Assembly (NCBI RefSeq): GCF_013778305.1 | Contig: NZ_JACEIC010000002.1 | Coordinates: 1,511,623 to 1,575,622 of the forward strand | Reading direction: 5' to 3' | DNA length: 64,000 nucleotides | DNA from: Nocardioides agri | Lineage (GTDB): Bacteria; Actinomycetota; Actinomycetes; Propionibacteriales; Nocardioidaceae | Position numbers and translations under genes: made by a program | The notes under the pieces: model-generated | Told to the model about the DNA's origin: nothing | Seen by the model: the letters and a program-made list of their open reading frames with translations, nothing else | Database searches by the model: none | In this document: piece by piece, positions 27,594-36,687 of the stretch | Position numbering within the stretch: position 1 is the stretch's first letter | How the letters are laid out: every line of letters starts with the position of its first letter

Positions 27594-29257
27594 CGGGGAG
27601 CCTTTCGCAGGTCGGGCAGGCCGCTGTCGAGGCCGTGCATGCACGAGCCGGCGCCACCGAGGGCGATGACGCCGATCTTGCGCAGCCAGGTGCCGCCCGC
27701 GGCAGCGAGCGCGATGCCGCCGACCAGGAGCGCACCCGGCAGGGAGTAGAGCGGAGGGAGACCCGCGCCCGTGAGCTCGCTGGCCGGCAAGGCGTCCGCG
27801 GCGGCGGGAGCCGGAGCGCCCGCGTCCACGGGACCGGTCGCTGCCGGCGCACTGCCGGTCGGTACGCCGCCACCACCGCCGTCGGTGCCGGGCGACCCAC
27901 CACCGCCCGAGTCGCCGGGCTTCTCCTCCGCCGCGTCGTCAGAGGGAGCGTCGTCGCCGGTCGGGAACGCGATGCCCTGCACGGTGTCGACCTTGGTGCT
28001 GGCCGTGCCGAGGGTCACCACGATCTTGGGCGCCAGGCCGGTCAAGGCCTGCAGCGCGCTCTTGAGCTCGGGCGGGTCGGACGGGAAGGCGGCGACGAGC
28101 GCGCCCACCGGCAGCGCGGCGAGCTGCTGCCTGAGCGTCTTGGCGTTGATCTCGAGGCGCAGCCCGGCGACCTGGTCGCTGGCCTTGTCGCCGTTGATGG
28201 TCTGCGCGGGCCTCGGCAGGGTCAGGGTGAGGCCGAGCTGCGCGAGCGCTGCGGTGAGCTCCGGCGGGAGCTCGGGCAGTGCCTGCTGCTGACCGGCGGC
28301 CTCGGCACCGGCCGGCCCCAGGGCGAACGTCTGGCCGGCCACCGTGATGCCGCCGAGGTGCACCGCCTCGGTGCTCGCTCCCGTCCGGCCGTCGCTCGTG
28401 CTGCGGCTGAGCGACGTCACGCCCTCGAGCACGACGAGGCCGCCGAGCAGGGACACGTTGCCGAGCGCGGACCGGGCGATGCTGGTGACCGACCCCGCGT
28501 CGGCGACGGTCCTGCTCGACGAGGTGTAGCCCTCGACGTCGACCAGCACGGCGAGCTGCGGCGGCAGGCCGGGCATCGAGCCGGTCGACGGCTGGTCGTC
28601 GTCGCCCTCCCCGGGCTCCTCCGACGACTCCTCGGCGGGCTCGGTGGGCGCCGGGGCGGCGAGCGGCAGGCCGCCGGTGATCACCTGGCCGAACGAGGTC
28701 AGCAGGTCCCCGCTGAGCGGCAGGCCGGGCAGACCCGCCGTACCGCCCTCCTCGGCCGCCGCGGGCGCCTCGCCGTCCTCTACCTGCGCGTCGGGCGAGA
28801 GGCCCACCTGCGCGACGGTCGTGTGCTTGCCCGCCTCGGTGCGCATGACGGTCCCGGGGAAGGGCTCGTCGCGCTGCTCGTCCGTGCCGGAGGGCTGGCT
28901 GGCGTTGACCTGCACGGGGTAGCCGTTCTCGCCGAGCTGCGGCGGCAGCCCGACCTGCTCGACGAAGGTCTTGAGCCCCTCGCCCACGGAGTCGCCGGGC
29001 CACAGCCAGCTGGCCCGCCCCTGCGAGCTGCCGGAGTCCGCCTCGACGGTCGAGTAGCCCAGCACGAGCTCGAGCTGCGGGTTCGCAGGGATCGGGATCG
29101 TCGGCTCGTAGATCTCGATCCGCACCGGCGCCGCGGTCGCGTCGGCGGTGTAGCCGCTGAAGGCCCGCGGCGCTGCCTCCTCCGCGGCGGTCGGCGATAC
29201 CGGGAGCAGGGCACCGACGACGGCGGCCGCGGAGAGGGGAACGAGACAACGCTTCAT
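27590..29257 (-). CDS. Secreted, C-terminally anchored surface protein of the ABC operon
   Basis: Exported protein of 555 aa, function not recognised. It has a signal peptide ending near SPTAAEEA, an extracellular beta-rich region, and acidic and Gly/Pro/Ser-rich linkers (for example EESSEEPGEGDDD). A C-terminal hydrophobic segment (LYSLPGALLVGGIALAAAG) is followed by a basic tail, the layout of a membrane-anchored surface protein. GGAGG precedes ATG 29257, which overlaps the livF-like stop. Its conserved place inside an importer operon suggests a substrate-capture or envelope role; this is inference. Confidence 0.75.
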   Translation of the reverse strand: MKRCLVPLSAAAVVGALLPVSPTAAEEAAPRAFSGYTADATAAPVRIEIYEPTIPIPANPQLELVLGYSTVEADSGSSQGRASWLWPGDSVGEGLKTFVEQVGLPPQLGENGYPVQVNASQPSGTDEQRDEPFPGTVMRTEAGKHTTVAQVGLSPDAQVEDGEAPAAAEEGGTAGLPGLPLSGDLLTSFGQVITGGLPLAAPAPTEPAEESSEEPGEGDDDQPSTGSMPGLPPQLAVLVDVEGYTSSSRTVADAGSVTSIARSALGNVSLLGGLVVLEGVTSLSRSTSDGRTGASTEAVHLGGITVAGQTFALGPAGAEAAGQQQALPELPPELTAALAQLGLTLTLPRPAQTINGDKASDQVAGLRLEINAKTLRQQLAALPVGALVAAFPSDPPELKSALQALTGLAPKIVVTLGTASTKVDTVQGIAFPTGDDAPSDDAAEEKPGDSGGGGSPGTDGGGGGVPTGSAPAATGPVDAGAPAPAAADALPASELTGAGLPPLYSLPGALLVGGIALAAAGGTWLRKIGVIALGGAGSCMHGLDSGLPDLRKAPR

Positions 29258-29961
29258 GCTGCGCCTCCGAGGATGACGTCGGACATCGAGTCGAGGACCT
29301 CGGTGGGCTCGCCGGTCGCGACGACCCGGCCACCCACCATGACCGCTGCGTAGTCGGAGACCCGCAGCGCCGTGCGCGCGAACTGCTCGATGCACAGGAT
29401 CGAGACACCGCTGGCGGCGATCTGCGCGACGGTGTCGTAGAGCTCGTCGACGATCAGCGGCGCGAGGCCCATCGACAGCTCGTCCAGCAGCAGCAGCGCG
29501 GGGTCGGAGGCGAGTGCCCGCGACATCGCCAGCATCTGCTGCTCGCCGCCGGACATCGTGCCGGCGAGCTGGTGCCGGCGCTGGTGCAGCCGCGGGAAGT
29601 AGGAGTACGCCGTGTCGAGGACCGCGTCGACCCCGACGCCGGCGTAGGACATCAGCGTGAGGTTCTCCTCGACCGTGAGGTTGGGGAAGACCGAGCGTCC
29701 CTCCGGGATCGTGCACAGTCCGAGCCGGGCCAGCTCCTCCGGCGACGCGCCCTGCACGTGCACGCCGCCGAGGTGGATGTCGCCGGAGGTCGCGCGGTGC
29801 TGGCCGCTGACGACCTTGACCAGGGTGGACTTGCCGGCGCCGTTGGGGCCGAGCAGCGCGACCACGGCGCCGCGCGGCACCACGAGGTCGACGCCGCGCA
29901 GCACCTCGATGCGGCCGTACGCCGCGTGCACCCCCACCACCTCGAGGATCGGGACGCTCAT
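29254..29961 (-). CDS. livF: ABC transporter ATP-binding protein, LivF type
   Basis: ATPase of 235 aa for a branched-chain-amino-acid-type importer. Walker A is GPNGAGKST (near residue 38), the signature is TMSGGEQQMLAMSRAL, and Walker B is ALLLLDELSMGLAP. CTIPEGRSVFPNLTVEENL is characteristic of LivF. Both ends overlap neighbouring genes by 4 nt. In actinobacteria such importers often move lipids, steroids or aromatic acids instead of amino acids, so the symbol denotes family only. Confidence 0.92.
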   Translation of the reverse strand: MSVPILEVVGVHAAYGRIEVLRGVDLVVPRGAVVALLGPNGAGKSTLVKVVSGQHRATSGDIHLGGVHVQGASPEELARLGLCTIPEGRSVFPNLTVEENLTLMSYAGVGVDAVLDTAYSYFPRLHQRRHQLAGTMSGGEQQMLAMSRALASDPALLLLDELSMGLAPLIVDELYDTVAQIAASGVSILCIEQFARTALRVSDYAAVMVGGRVVATGEPTEVLDSMSDVILGGAA

Positions 29962-30725
29962 GGTGCCACCTGCTCGAGATCGATCTCCTGGGTGACGTCG
30001 TCGTCGGCGTAGCCCAGGTAGGCCCGCTGCACCTCCGGGTCGGTGCGGATCAGCGCCGGCGGCCCGGACGCGATCACCCGGCCGAAGTCGAGCACGTGGA
30101 TGTCGTCGCAGACCGTCATCACGAGCGCCATGTCGTGCTCGACCATCACGATGCCGCGCCCCTCGGCGGCGAGCTCGGCGAGCAGCGCGCCGAAGGCCGC
30201 CGTCTCTGACTCGTCGAGGCCGGAGGACGGCTCGTCGAGGAGCAGCAGCTTCGGGTCGCCGGCCAGGCAGCGGGCCAGCTCCAGCAGCCGCGCGGTGCCC
30301 GTGGGGATCGAGTCGGCACGCTCGTCGGCGTACGCGAGGATGCCGACCCGATCCAGCAGTGCGTCCACGTCGGCGCCGGCGGGCCGGAGCAGGCCGGCCG
30401 GGCCGCGGTGGATGTCCTGGGCGACGCGGACGTTGTCGCGCACGGTCAGCGACCCGAACGCCTCCAGCCGCTGGAAGGTCCGACCCATCCCCCGGCGGGC
30501 GCGCCGGTGGACCGGCAGCCGGGTGATCCGCCGGTCAGCGAAGCGCACCGCGCCGTGCTGGGGTCGCTGGAGCCCGGTGATCACGTTGAAGCACGTCGTC
30601 TTGCCTGCCCCGTTGGGGCCGATCAGTCCGGTGATCCGGCCGGCCTCCGCCGCGAAGGACGCGTGGTCGACCGCGGTCACCCCGCCGAACCGGACCACGA
30701 CGTCGTCAACCTCGAGCAGCGGCAT
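29958..30725 (-). CDS. livG: ABC transporter ATP-binding protein, LivG type
   Basis: Second ATPase (255 aa) of the importer. Walker A is GPNGAGKTT, the Q-loop region is FNVITGLQRPQHG, and the LivG-typical RMGRTFQRLEAF-like segment reads GMGRTFQRLEAF. Walker B is LLLLDEPSSGLDESE, followed by MVEHDMALVM. The signature region is short (IPTGTARLLELARCLAG) and does not contain the usual LSGGQ; relatives in this family show similar drift. It overlaps the permease gene by 20 nt. Confidence 0.9.
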   Translation of the reverse strand: MPLLEVDDVVVRFGGVTAVDHASFAAEAGRITGLIGPNGAGKTTCFNVITGLQRPQHGAVRFADRRITRLPVHRRARRGMGRTFQRLEAFGSLTVRDNVRVAQDIHRGPAGLLRPAGADVDALLDRVGILAYADERADSIPTGTARLLELARCLAGDPKLLLLDEPSSGLDESETAAFGALLAELAAEGRGIVMVEHDMALVMTVCDDIHVLDFGRVIASGPPALIRTDPEVQRAYLGYADDDVTQEIDLEQVAP

Positions 30726-32664
30726 GCGCGCCCACCTCCGTCAGCGGGACCTCGGAGTCCTCGTCGACCGCCACGCGGTCGGCGGGCAGCGGCAGCAGCG
30801 GTACGGCGGAGCGCACCCGGTCGCCGAACCGCCGGTCGAGCAGGTGGCCGAGCCGGAAGAGCTGGTTGGCCAGGCCGTTGGGGTCGCGACCGAGGGCGAC
30901 GGCGCCGAAGCCGAGCACCGCGAACACGACACCGGCGAGCTCGGGGCGGTAGCTCTGCAGCACCGGCAGCAGCATCAGCCCGATGCCGCCCATCGCGGCG
31001 CCGGTGACCGATGTGACGCCGCAGACGACGGCGAGCAGCAGCAGGGGCAGGCTGTTGAAGAGCTGGAAGTCGGCGGCGCCGATCGTCCCGCGCAGCCCGG
31101 CGAACAGCGCACCGGCCAGGCCGGCCATCCCGGCGGACAGGCCGAAGAGCGCGACCCGGAACCACCGCATGTCGAGCCCGAGGGTCCCGCACGCGGCCGG
31201 GCTGTCGCGCATCGCGATCAGCACCCGGCCGAGGACGCCGCGGCGCAGCACCAGGAGCCCGACCGCCATCAGCACGAAGAAGGCCGCCATCACCAGCACG
31301 TAGCCGCCGAGCGAGTCGAAGCGGTGCCCGAGCACCGAGAGCCGCTCGGCCGGCAGCGTGCCGTTGAAGCCGAACGCGAAGTCGGCCTGGAAGACCAGCT
31401 TGTCCATGAGCACGCCGAAGGCCAGCGTCGACAGGGCGAGGTAGAGCCCGGTCAACCGCAGGACCGGGATCGCGACCAGGGCGCCGACCAGGCCGGCGAT
31501 GAGCGCGGCCAGGAGCAGCCCGTAGAGGTTCGGCTCGTCGAGCTTGGCGTAGGCGAGCGCACCGACGCCGGCGAACGTGAACTGCGCGAGGGAGACGTGG
31601 CCGCCGTACCCGGTCAACAGCACGAGCGAGAGCATCACCATGGCGTACGTCGCGGCGGTGCCGACGAGCAGGAGGTTGGCGTTGGACATGCCGACCGCCA
31701 GCAGGGCGACGAGGACCAGCAGCGCGGCGCCACCCACGCCCGACCGCACGAGCGACGGCACGGGCGCGCTGACGATGCCCTTGACCTGGCCGATCCGGAG
31801 CTGGGCCTGGGGCATGACCACGATGACCGCGAAGAGGAACAGGGCGGGCACCACGGCCCGGAGCCCGGCGAGGTTGCCGTCGGTGGGCAGGTAGGCGACC
31901 GCGAACGACTGCAGGATGCCGAGTCCCATCGCGCCGACGAAGGTCAGCGGCAGGCTCTTGAGGCGGCCCAGCATCGCGGCGGCGTAGGCGTTGATCACCA
32001 GGAGCGTGAGGTCGTAGTAGGAGAGCCCGATCACCGGGGTGAGCAGGATCCCGGCCAGCGCTGCGAGCGAGACGCCGATCGCCCACGCCAGCGAGGCGAC
32101 CCGGTCGGGGTTGCCGCCGAAGAGCCGCAGCAGCACCGGGTTGTCGACCGAGGCGCGCATCGCCGTACCGATCCGGGTGCGGTTGAGCAGCAGGTAGAGC
32201 GCGGCCGCGACCACCGCGGACAGCAGGATCGTGATGAGCTGGTGGGCCGTCACGTAGGTGCCGCCGATCTCGACGCCCCGGTCGGGCAGGAACGGCGGCA
32301 GCGTGCGCGGCTCGGGCGGCCAGATGTACTGCGCGAGGCCGATCAGGCCGACGAACAGCCCGACCGTCACGACGAGCGAGACGCTGACCGGCCCCTCGCC
32401 GAGCCCGCGGGTGACGAACCGCTGCACGAACCACCCCGTGGCCGGCGCGATGACACCCAGCACCAGCACCAGCGAGAGCCAGGTCGGCATCCCCTGGCGC
32501 TGGCTGAGGTCCCAGAACGTGAACGCCATGACCATGCCGAAGGCGCCGTGGGCGATGTTGAAGACCCGGGTCGTCGTGTAGGTGAGCACCAGCCCGCTGG
32601 CCGCGATGGCGTACGCCGCGCCCGTGAAGAGGCCCAGGATCGTGAACGAGAGCAGCGTGGACAT
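30706..32664 (-). CDS. Fused LivH-LivM permease of ABC importer
   Basis: A single polypeptide of 652 aa combining both permease subunits of the HAAT importer family. Residues 1 to about 300 are LivH-like (GLVLTYTTTRVFNIAHGAFGM near the start). The remainder is LivM-like (TGYGGHVSLAQFTFAGVGA, later ALSTLAFGVLMDKL and AMRDSPAACGTLG). There are roughly 16 transmembrane segments. It starts 1 nt after the binding-protein stop codon. Fusion fixes the 1:1 subunit ratio. Confidence 0.9.
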   Translation of the reverse strand: MSTLLSFTILGLFTGAAYAIAASGLVLTYTTTRVFNIAHGAFGMVMAFTFWDLSQRQGMPTWLSLVLVLGVIAPATGWFVQRFVTRGLGEGPVSVSLVVTVGLFVGLIGLAQYIWPPEPRTLPPFLPDRGVEIGGTYVTAHQLITILLSAVVAAALYLLLNRTRIGTAMRASVDNPVLLRLFGGNPDRVASLAWAIGVSLAALAGILLTPVIGLSYYDLTLLVINAYAAAMLGRLKSLPLTFVGAMGLGILQSFAVAYLPTDGNLAGLRAVVPALFLFAVIVVMPQAQLRIGQVKGIVSAPVPSLVRSGVGGAALLVLVALLAVGMSNANLLLVGTAATYAMVMLSLVLLTGYGGHVSLAQFTFAGVGALAYAKLDEPNLYGLLLAALIAGLVGALVAIPVLRLTGLYLALSTLAFGVLMDKLVFQADFAFGFNGTLPAERLSVLGHRFDSLGGYVLVMAAFFVLMAVGLLVLRRGVLGRVLIAMRDSPAACGTLGLDMRWFRVALFGLSAGMAGLAGALFAGLRGTIGAADFQLFNSLPLLLLAVVCGVTSVTGAAMGGIGLMLLPVLQSYRPELAGVVFAVLGFGAVALGRDPNGLANQLFRLGHLLDRRFGDRVRSAVPLLPLPADRVAVDEDSEVPLTEVGAHAAARG

Positions 32665-32665
32665 G

Positions 32666-34153
32666 TCAGCTCCCGCTCAGCAGGGCGCCGCACATGTAGT
32701 CGCCGGGCGAGACCTGCGACCACGCGCCGCCGTTGAGCTGGAAGACCGCGCCGCAGGTGGCGGTGGTCTTCGCGCCGACCTGTTGCGGCACGTGCAGCCC
32801 GTTGCCGGTCCAGTCCTTGACCTTGCTCATCGCCGTCACGAGGTTGGCGCGGTCGAGCTGGCCGCCGAGCGCCACCGCCTGCTCGACGAAGAGACGGGCG
32901 GCGGACCAGGCGTACAGGCCGAAGAAGTTGGGGGTCGCGCCCGGCTTCACCTGGTCGAGCCAGGCGCGGTAGAGCGCCATCTCCTTGATCGCGGTGTTGT
33001 CGAAGAGCGCCGTGGTGGACCAGGAGTAGACGCCGTTGCCGTTGTCGCCCGCCTCCTGCACGAAGCGGTCGTCGTAGATCGTCGCGTCCTGGACGAAGGC
33101 GTCGGGCTTGAAGCCCTGCTGCTGCATGGCGTCGAGCAGCTTCGCGGTGTTCTGGTAGGGGCCGGTGTAGGTGACGAGCTTGATGCCCTTGTCCTTCATC
33201 TGCTGGACGTAGGGCGCGTAGTTGAACTCCGCCACGTCGATGCCCTGGAAGTAGTCGACCTTCCACCCGGCCTTCGCGTAGGCGTTCTTGAAGAACTGCG
33301 CGTTCGTGGCCGCCGCGCCGGCGTTGATGTAGAGCACCGCCGCGTGCTGCGCGGCGTCAGGGAACTTCTCCGCGAACCAGCGCGGCATCGCGCCGTTGAC
33401 CTGGGACGGGTCGACCGACTGCGCGGCGAAGCAGGTCGCGCAGTCACGCCGCTCCGGCGTCGTGGTCGTCGACCGGATGTCGGGCAGGCCGCAGGACTGC
33501 GCCGTGCCGGCGCCACCGGAGTCGAAGGCGCCCATGGAGCCGACCGCGGCGAACGCCTCGTCGCACGCCTTGGTGTAGGCCTGCTGGTCGGCGCCGGCGT
33601 CGGCGCGGCTGTCGAGCAGCTCGACGCTCAGCTTGCGGCCACAGATGTCGTTGGTGGAGTTGAAGTACTCGACGTACGCGCGGGTCGCCTGCTGCGCGGA
33701 CTCGAAGATGCCCGGCACCGGCCCGGAGATGTCGGCGACGTTGGCGAGCGTGATGGTGTCGTCGGTGATGCCGGTCTGGTTCTTGAAGCCGTCGCAGCTG
33801 CCGGCCTCGACCGTGCCGGCCGCGGCGTTCTCGCCGCTGCCCTGCGCGGCGGTGCCGCCGCCCCCGCCGGAGCCGCGGCCGCCGCTGCTGCCGGACCCAC
33901 CCGTCGAGCCGGAGCTCCCGGCGGACCCCGTGCCGGTGCTGCTGCCCGTGCTCCCGGAGCCGCCGGTCGTGCCGCTGCCGCCCGTGCTGCCCCCGCCGGC
34001 CGTCGAGCCGGCCGGGAGCGCGCCGCCGCCGGTGAGTCCGCCGCCACCACCGCCGCCGGCCTGGGCGACCGTCTCCGGCTCGAGCCGGGAGCCGCATGCC
34101 GCCAGGGCGAGGCAGAGCGCCGCCGTCGCGGAGAGCGTCAGGAACCTGCGCAT
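32666..34153 (-). CDS. ABC importer substrate-binding lipoprotein
   Basis: Peripla_BP_6-type receptor of 495 aa, anchored by a lipobox LAAC (C20). An unusual Gly/Ser/Thr-only spacer (about residues 33-110) separates the lipid anchor from the ligand domain, which begins near GITDDTITLANVADISGPVPG. Such a long flexible tether may let the receptor reach through the thick envelope. The ligand is unknown. It is the first gene of a six-gene operon, with a TAGAAC-type operator 24 nt upstream. Confidence 0.9.
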   Translation of the reverse strand: MRRFLTLSATAALCLALAACGSRLEPETVAQAGGGGGGGLTGGGALPAGSTAGGGSTGGSGTTGGSGSTGSSTGTGSAGSSGSTGGSGSSGGRGSGGGGGTAAQGSGENAAAGTVEAGSCDGFKNQTGITDDTITLANVADISGPVPGIFESAQQATRAYVEYFNSTNDICGRKLSVELLDSRADAGADQQAYTKACDEAFAAVGSMGAFDSGGAGTAQSCGLPDIRSTTTTPERRDCATCFAAQSVDPSQVNGAMPRWFAEKFPDAAQHAAVLYINAGAAATNAQFFKNAYAKAGWKVDYFQGIDVAEFNYAPYVQQMKDKGIKLVTYTGPYQNTAKLLDAMQQQGFKPDAFVQDATIYDDRFVQEAGDNGNGVYSWSTTALFDNTAIKEMALYRAWLDQVKPGATPNFFGLYAWSAARLFVEQAVALGGQLDRANLVTAMSKVKDWTGNGLHVPQQVGAKTTATCGAVFQLNGGAWSQVSPGDYMCGALLSGS

Positions 34154-34176
34154 GGGGTTGTGCCTCCCGGGCCACC

Positions 34177-34190
34177 TAGAACACGTATCA
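34177..34190 (-). promoter_or_regulatory. TAGAAC-type operator of the ABC importer operon
   Basis: The top strand reads TAGAACACGTATCA, one core base off the TNNAACNNGTTNNA pattern. On the minus strand it lies between a TTGACG -35 (about 34194-34199) and the binding-protein gene, a typical repressor site. Confidence 0.45.
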
Positions 34191-34252
34191 GTTCCGTCAA
34201 CGACGCCATCGGCGGAAGGTGACGCAGGACACGCAAGGCGTGGCAGTGCGGT

Positions 34253-35740
34253 TCAGACCAGTGGCACCCAGTCCCCGACCTCGAAGACGCCGTTGGGCTG
34301 GAGGGTGACCCACTGGATGCCCGTGGGTCGGCCGTCGCGGTAGGTCACCAGGCTGACGTCGGCGTTGCGACGCGGCTTGCTGCCGACGGCGATCGCGTAC
34401 GCCGCGCCGCCCGTCGTACCCGTCGTGTAGGCGTAGCCGGACTCGCCGTTGTCGCCCACCACCTCGGCCGGAGCGACCCGGACGTGGAGGTGCCCGCCGA
34501 GCACCAGGTCGGCGCAGCCGCGCTCGAGCGCGGGGCGGCCCAGGTTGACGTCGTGCACCAGGATCGTGCTCACCCGGTCCTCGCTGTCGCAGGCGGCCTC
34601 CGCGATCCGGTCCGCGACCTCGTCGAAGGACAGGCCGGACTCGTCGCGCCACGAGCCGAGCCCGCTCGAGCGCGGGTCGCCGACGCCGAGCAGCGTGCTC
34701 CCGCCCGGGCCGTCGACGATCTCGCCGTCGAGCATCGTCCAGCCCGCGTCGGCGAGGTGGTCGTGCACGAAGTCGCCGTGGTCGTGGTTGCCGGTGACGC
34801 CCCACCGGTCGAAGCCCTCGAACGCCTTGCTGAGCGAGTCGAGCGAGAACGCCTCCCAGGTCCTGCCGGTGGAGGTGTCGTCACCACCGTCGAAGACGGC
34901 CGTCGCACCCGCGGCATCGGCGATCGCGCGGGCCACCGGGTCCATGCCGATGTTGTCGTGCCGGTCCGAGACGAACGCGACGACGGTGTCCCCGTCCTCG
35001 GGGACGCGGAGGTCGAGGTCGGCCGCACGCTCGGCCGCGGTCGCGTAGAACGCCTTGCTCTTGTCGTAGGTGTCGACCGCGCTCGTGATCAGCCGCCGGG
35101 TCTGCCCAGTGAGCACGTCGCCCCGCACCTCGACGTCGTCGAGATCCTCCGGCACCGGCACCGCCGGCCCGAGGAACTCCGACAGCGCGACCCAGTCGCC
35201 CTCGTCCTCCCGCGGCCGTGGGTCCGACCACGGCTGCCACAGGCAGACCCCGAGGACGACGACGACGCCGACGGCGACGAGCGCCTGCGCGGGTCCGAGC
35301 CGGTCCCGCAGCTCACGGCGCCGCCGCCGGCCGAGCAGCAGCCACACTCCGACGGGGAGCAGGGCGACGACCGCGCCACGGACGGCCGCGTCGCGGAGCA
35401 TGTCCTCGATCGCCCCGGTCACGATGGCGACCTGGCCCTCCGGCTGGCCGGCGATGTAGCCGTAGCGACGCACGAGCTCGTCGGTCGAGGTGGCGTCGGT
35501 CTTCTCCAGCCGGATCTCGACACCGAGGCGCCGGCCCGTGTCGACCCGCACGTCGGGCAGCACCGGGCCGGTCTCGACCACGGCGTGCCCGGTCATCGTC
35601 GGCGCCACGACCGCGTCGTGGCTGGCCAGGTCGATGGAGCGGCTGCTCGAGAAGAACAGCACCGCGGTCACCGCGACGGCGCCGAGCAGCCAGGCCCCGG
35701 CGTACGCCAGGACCCGCAGCGCTACTCGCCCGGTCGGCAC
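34253..35740 (-). CDS. Membrane-bound metallophosphoesterase
   Basis: Calcineurin-like phosphoesterase of 495 aa. Hydrophobic segments occur at the N-terminus (VLAYAGAWLLGAVAVTAVLF), near residue 125 and near residue 155. The catalytic domain follows: VAFVSDRHDN (DxH, with Arg where Ile or Leu is usual), VFDGGDDT, VTGNHDHGDF, LVHDVN and LGGHLHVR. The large loop between the second and third TM segments is probably outside, and the active site location is uncertain. GTG 35740 starts 2 nt after the rlmB stop, so it is in the cysS-rlmB operon. The substrate is unknown. Confidence 0.85.
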   Translation of the reverse strand: MPTGRVALRVLAYAGAWLLGAVAVTAVLFFSSSRSIDLASHDAVVAPTMTGHAVVETGPVLPDVRVDTGRRLGVEIRLEKTDATSTDELVRRYGYIAGQPEGQVAIVTGAIEDMLRDAAVRGAVVALLPVGVWLLLGRRRRRELRDRLGPAQALVAVGVVVVLGVCLWQPWSDPRPREDEGDWVALSEFLGPAVPVPEDLDDVEVRGDVLTGQTRRLITSAVDTYDKSKAFYATAAERAADLDLRVPEDGDTVVAFVSDRHDNIGMDPVARAIADAAGATAVFDGGDDTSTGRTWEAFSLDSLSKAFEGFDRWGVTGNHDHGDFVHDHLADAGWTMLDGEIVDGPGGSTLLGVGDPRSSGLGSWRDESGLSFDEVADRIAEAACDSEDRVSTILVHDVNLGRPALERGCADLVLGGHLHVRVAPAEVVGDNGESGYAYTTGTTGGAAYAIAVGSKPRRNADVSLVTYRDGRPTGIQWVTLQPNGVFEVGDWVPLV

Positions 35741-35742
35741 AG

Positions 35743-36687
35743 TCAGCGACGCGCCTCCGAGATGGCGTAGAGCGCCACGGACGCGGCGACACCGGCGTTG
35801 AGCGACTCGAGGTGGTTGGCCATCGGGATCGACACCAGCTGGTCGCAGGTCTCGGCGACCAGGCGCGAGAGCCCGTCGCCCTCGGAGCCGACCACGAGCA
35901 CGAGCGGTCCGGTCGCCAGGTCGAGGTCGGGCAGGCTGACCTCGCCGTCGGCGGCCAGGCCGACGACCATGCAGCCCGCCTGCTGGTAGGCCTTGAGCTG
36001 CCGGGTCAGGTTGACGGTCTGCGCGACCGGGATGCGGGCCGCGGCACCGGCGCTGGTCTTCCACGCGGCGGCGGTCATCCCGGCCGCCCGGCGCTCGGGG
36101 ATCACCACACCGTGCGCGCCGAAGCCGGCGGCGCTGCGGATGATCGCGCCGAGGTTGCGCGGGTCGGTCACGTGGTCGACGGCGACGATGAGCGGCTGCT
36201 CGGCGTTGACGGCGGCCACGTCGATCAGGTCGTCGGCGTGGGCGTACTCGTACGCCGGGATGCGCGCGGCCAGGCCCTGGTGGACGCCCGCGCCGACCAT
36301 CCGGTCCATCTCGGACTTGGTGACCTCGAGCAGCTTGATGCCCTTGTCGGCCGCGAGCTGGAAGGCCTCCCGCAGCCGGTTGTCGCGCTCGGCGCCCTCG
36401 GAGACGTACAGCGCGTTGACCGGCACGCCCTCGCGCAGCGACTCGACGACGGGGTTGCGGCCGATGATCCACTCGGCGTCGCCGGACGTACGCCGCTTCG
36501 GCTTGGTGGCGGCGGCCTTCTCGGCGCGCTTCGCGACCTTGTGGGCCTTGTGGTACTCGCGGTCCTTGGCCTTCGGCGTCGGGCCCTTGCCCTCGAGGCC
36601 CCGCTTGACGCGGCCACCCGACCCGGCGGTCGGGTTGCCCTTGCCGGACTTCTTGATCGCGCCCTTGCGCTGTGAGTTGCCTGCCAT
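35743..36687 (-). CDS. rlmB: 23S rRNA (guanosine-2251-2'-O-)-methyltransferase (RlmB/TrmH family)
   Basis: SpoU-family SAM-dependent RNA methyltransferase of 314 aa. A Lys/Arg-rich extension (residues 1-70) probably contacts rRNA. It is followed by an RNA substrate-binding domain (WIIGRNPVVESLREG) and the knotted SPOUT domain with DHVTDPRNLGAIIRSA, VVGSEGDGLSRL and IPMANHLESLNAGVAASVALY. Gene order cysS-rlmB is conserved in actinobacteria. The gene starts 1 nt before the cysS stop region. Confidence 0.93.
   Translation of the reverse strand: MAGNSQRKGAIKKSGKGNPTAGSGGRVKRGLEGKGPTPKAKDREYHKAHKVAKRAEKAAATKPKRRTSGDAEWIIGRNPVVESLREGVPVNALYVSEGAERDNRLREAFQLAADKGIKLLEVTKSEMDRMVGAGVHQGLAARIPAYEYAHADDLIDVAAVNAEQPLIVAVDHVTDPRNLGAIIRSAAGFGAHGVVIPERRAAGMTAAAWKTSAGAAARIPVAQTVNLTRQLKAYQQAGCMVVGLAADGEVSLPDLDLATGPLVLVVGSEGDGLSRLVAETCDQLVSIPMANHLESLNAGVAASVALYAISEARR

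Noticed and set aside
32666..34153. Gly/Ser tract of the binding protein as a frameshift or assembly artefact
   Set aside because: The frame is continuous through the tract, lipobox and ligand domain are both in frame, and such linkers occur in related receptors.
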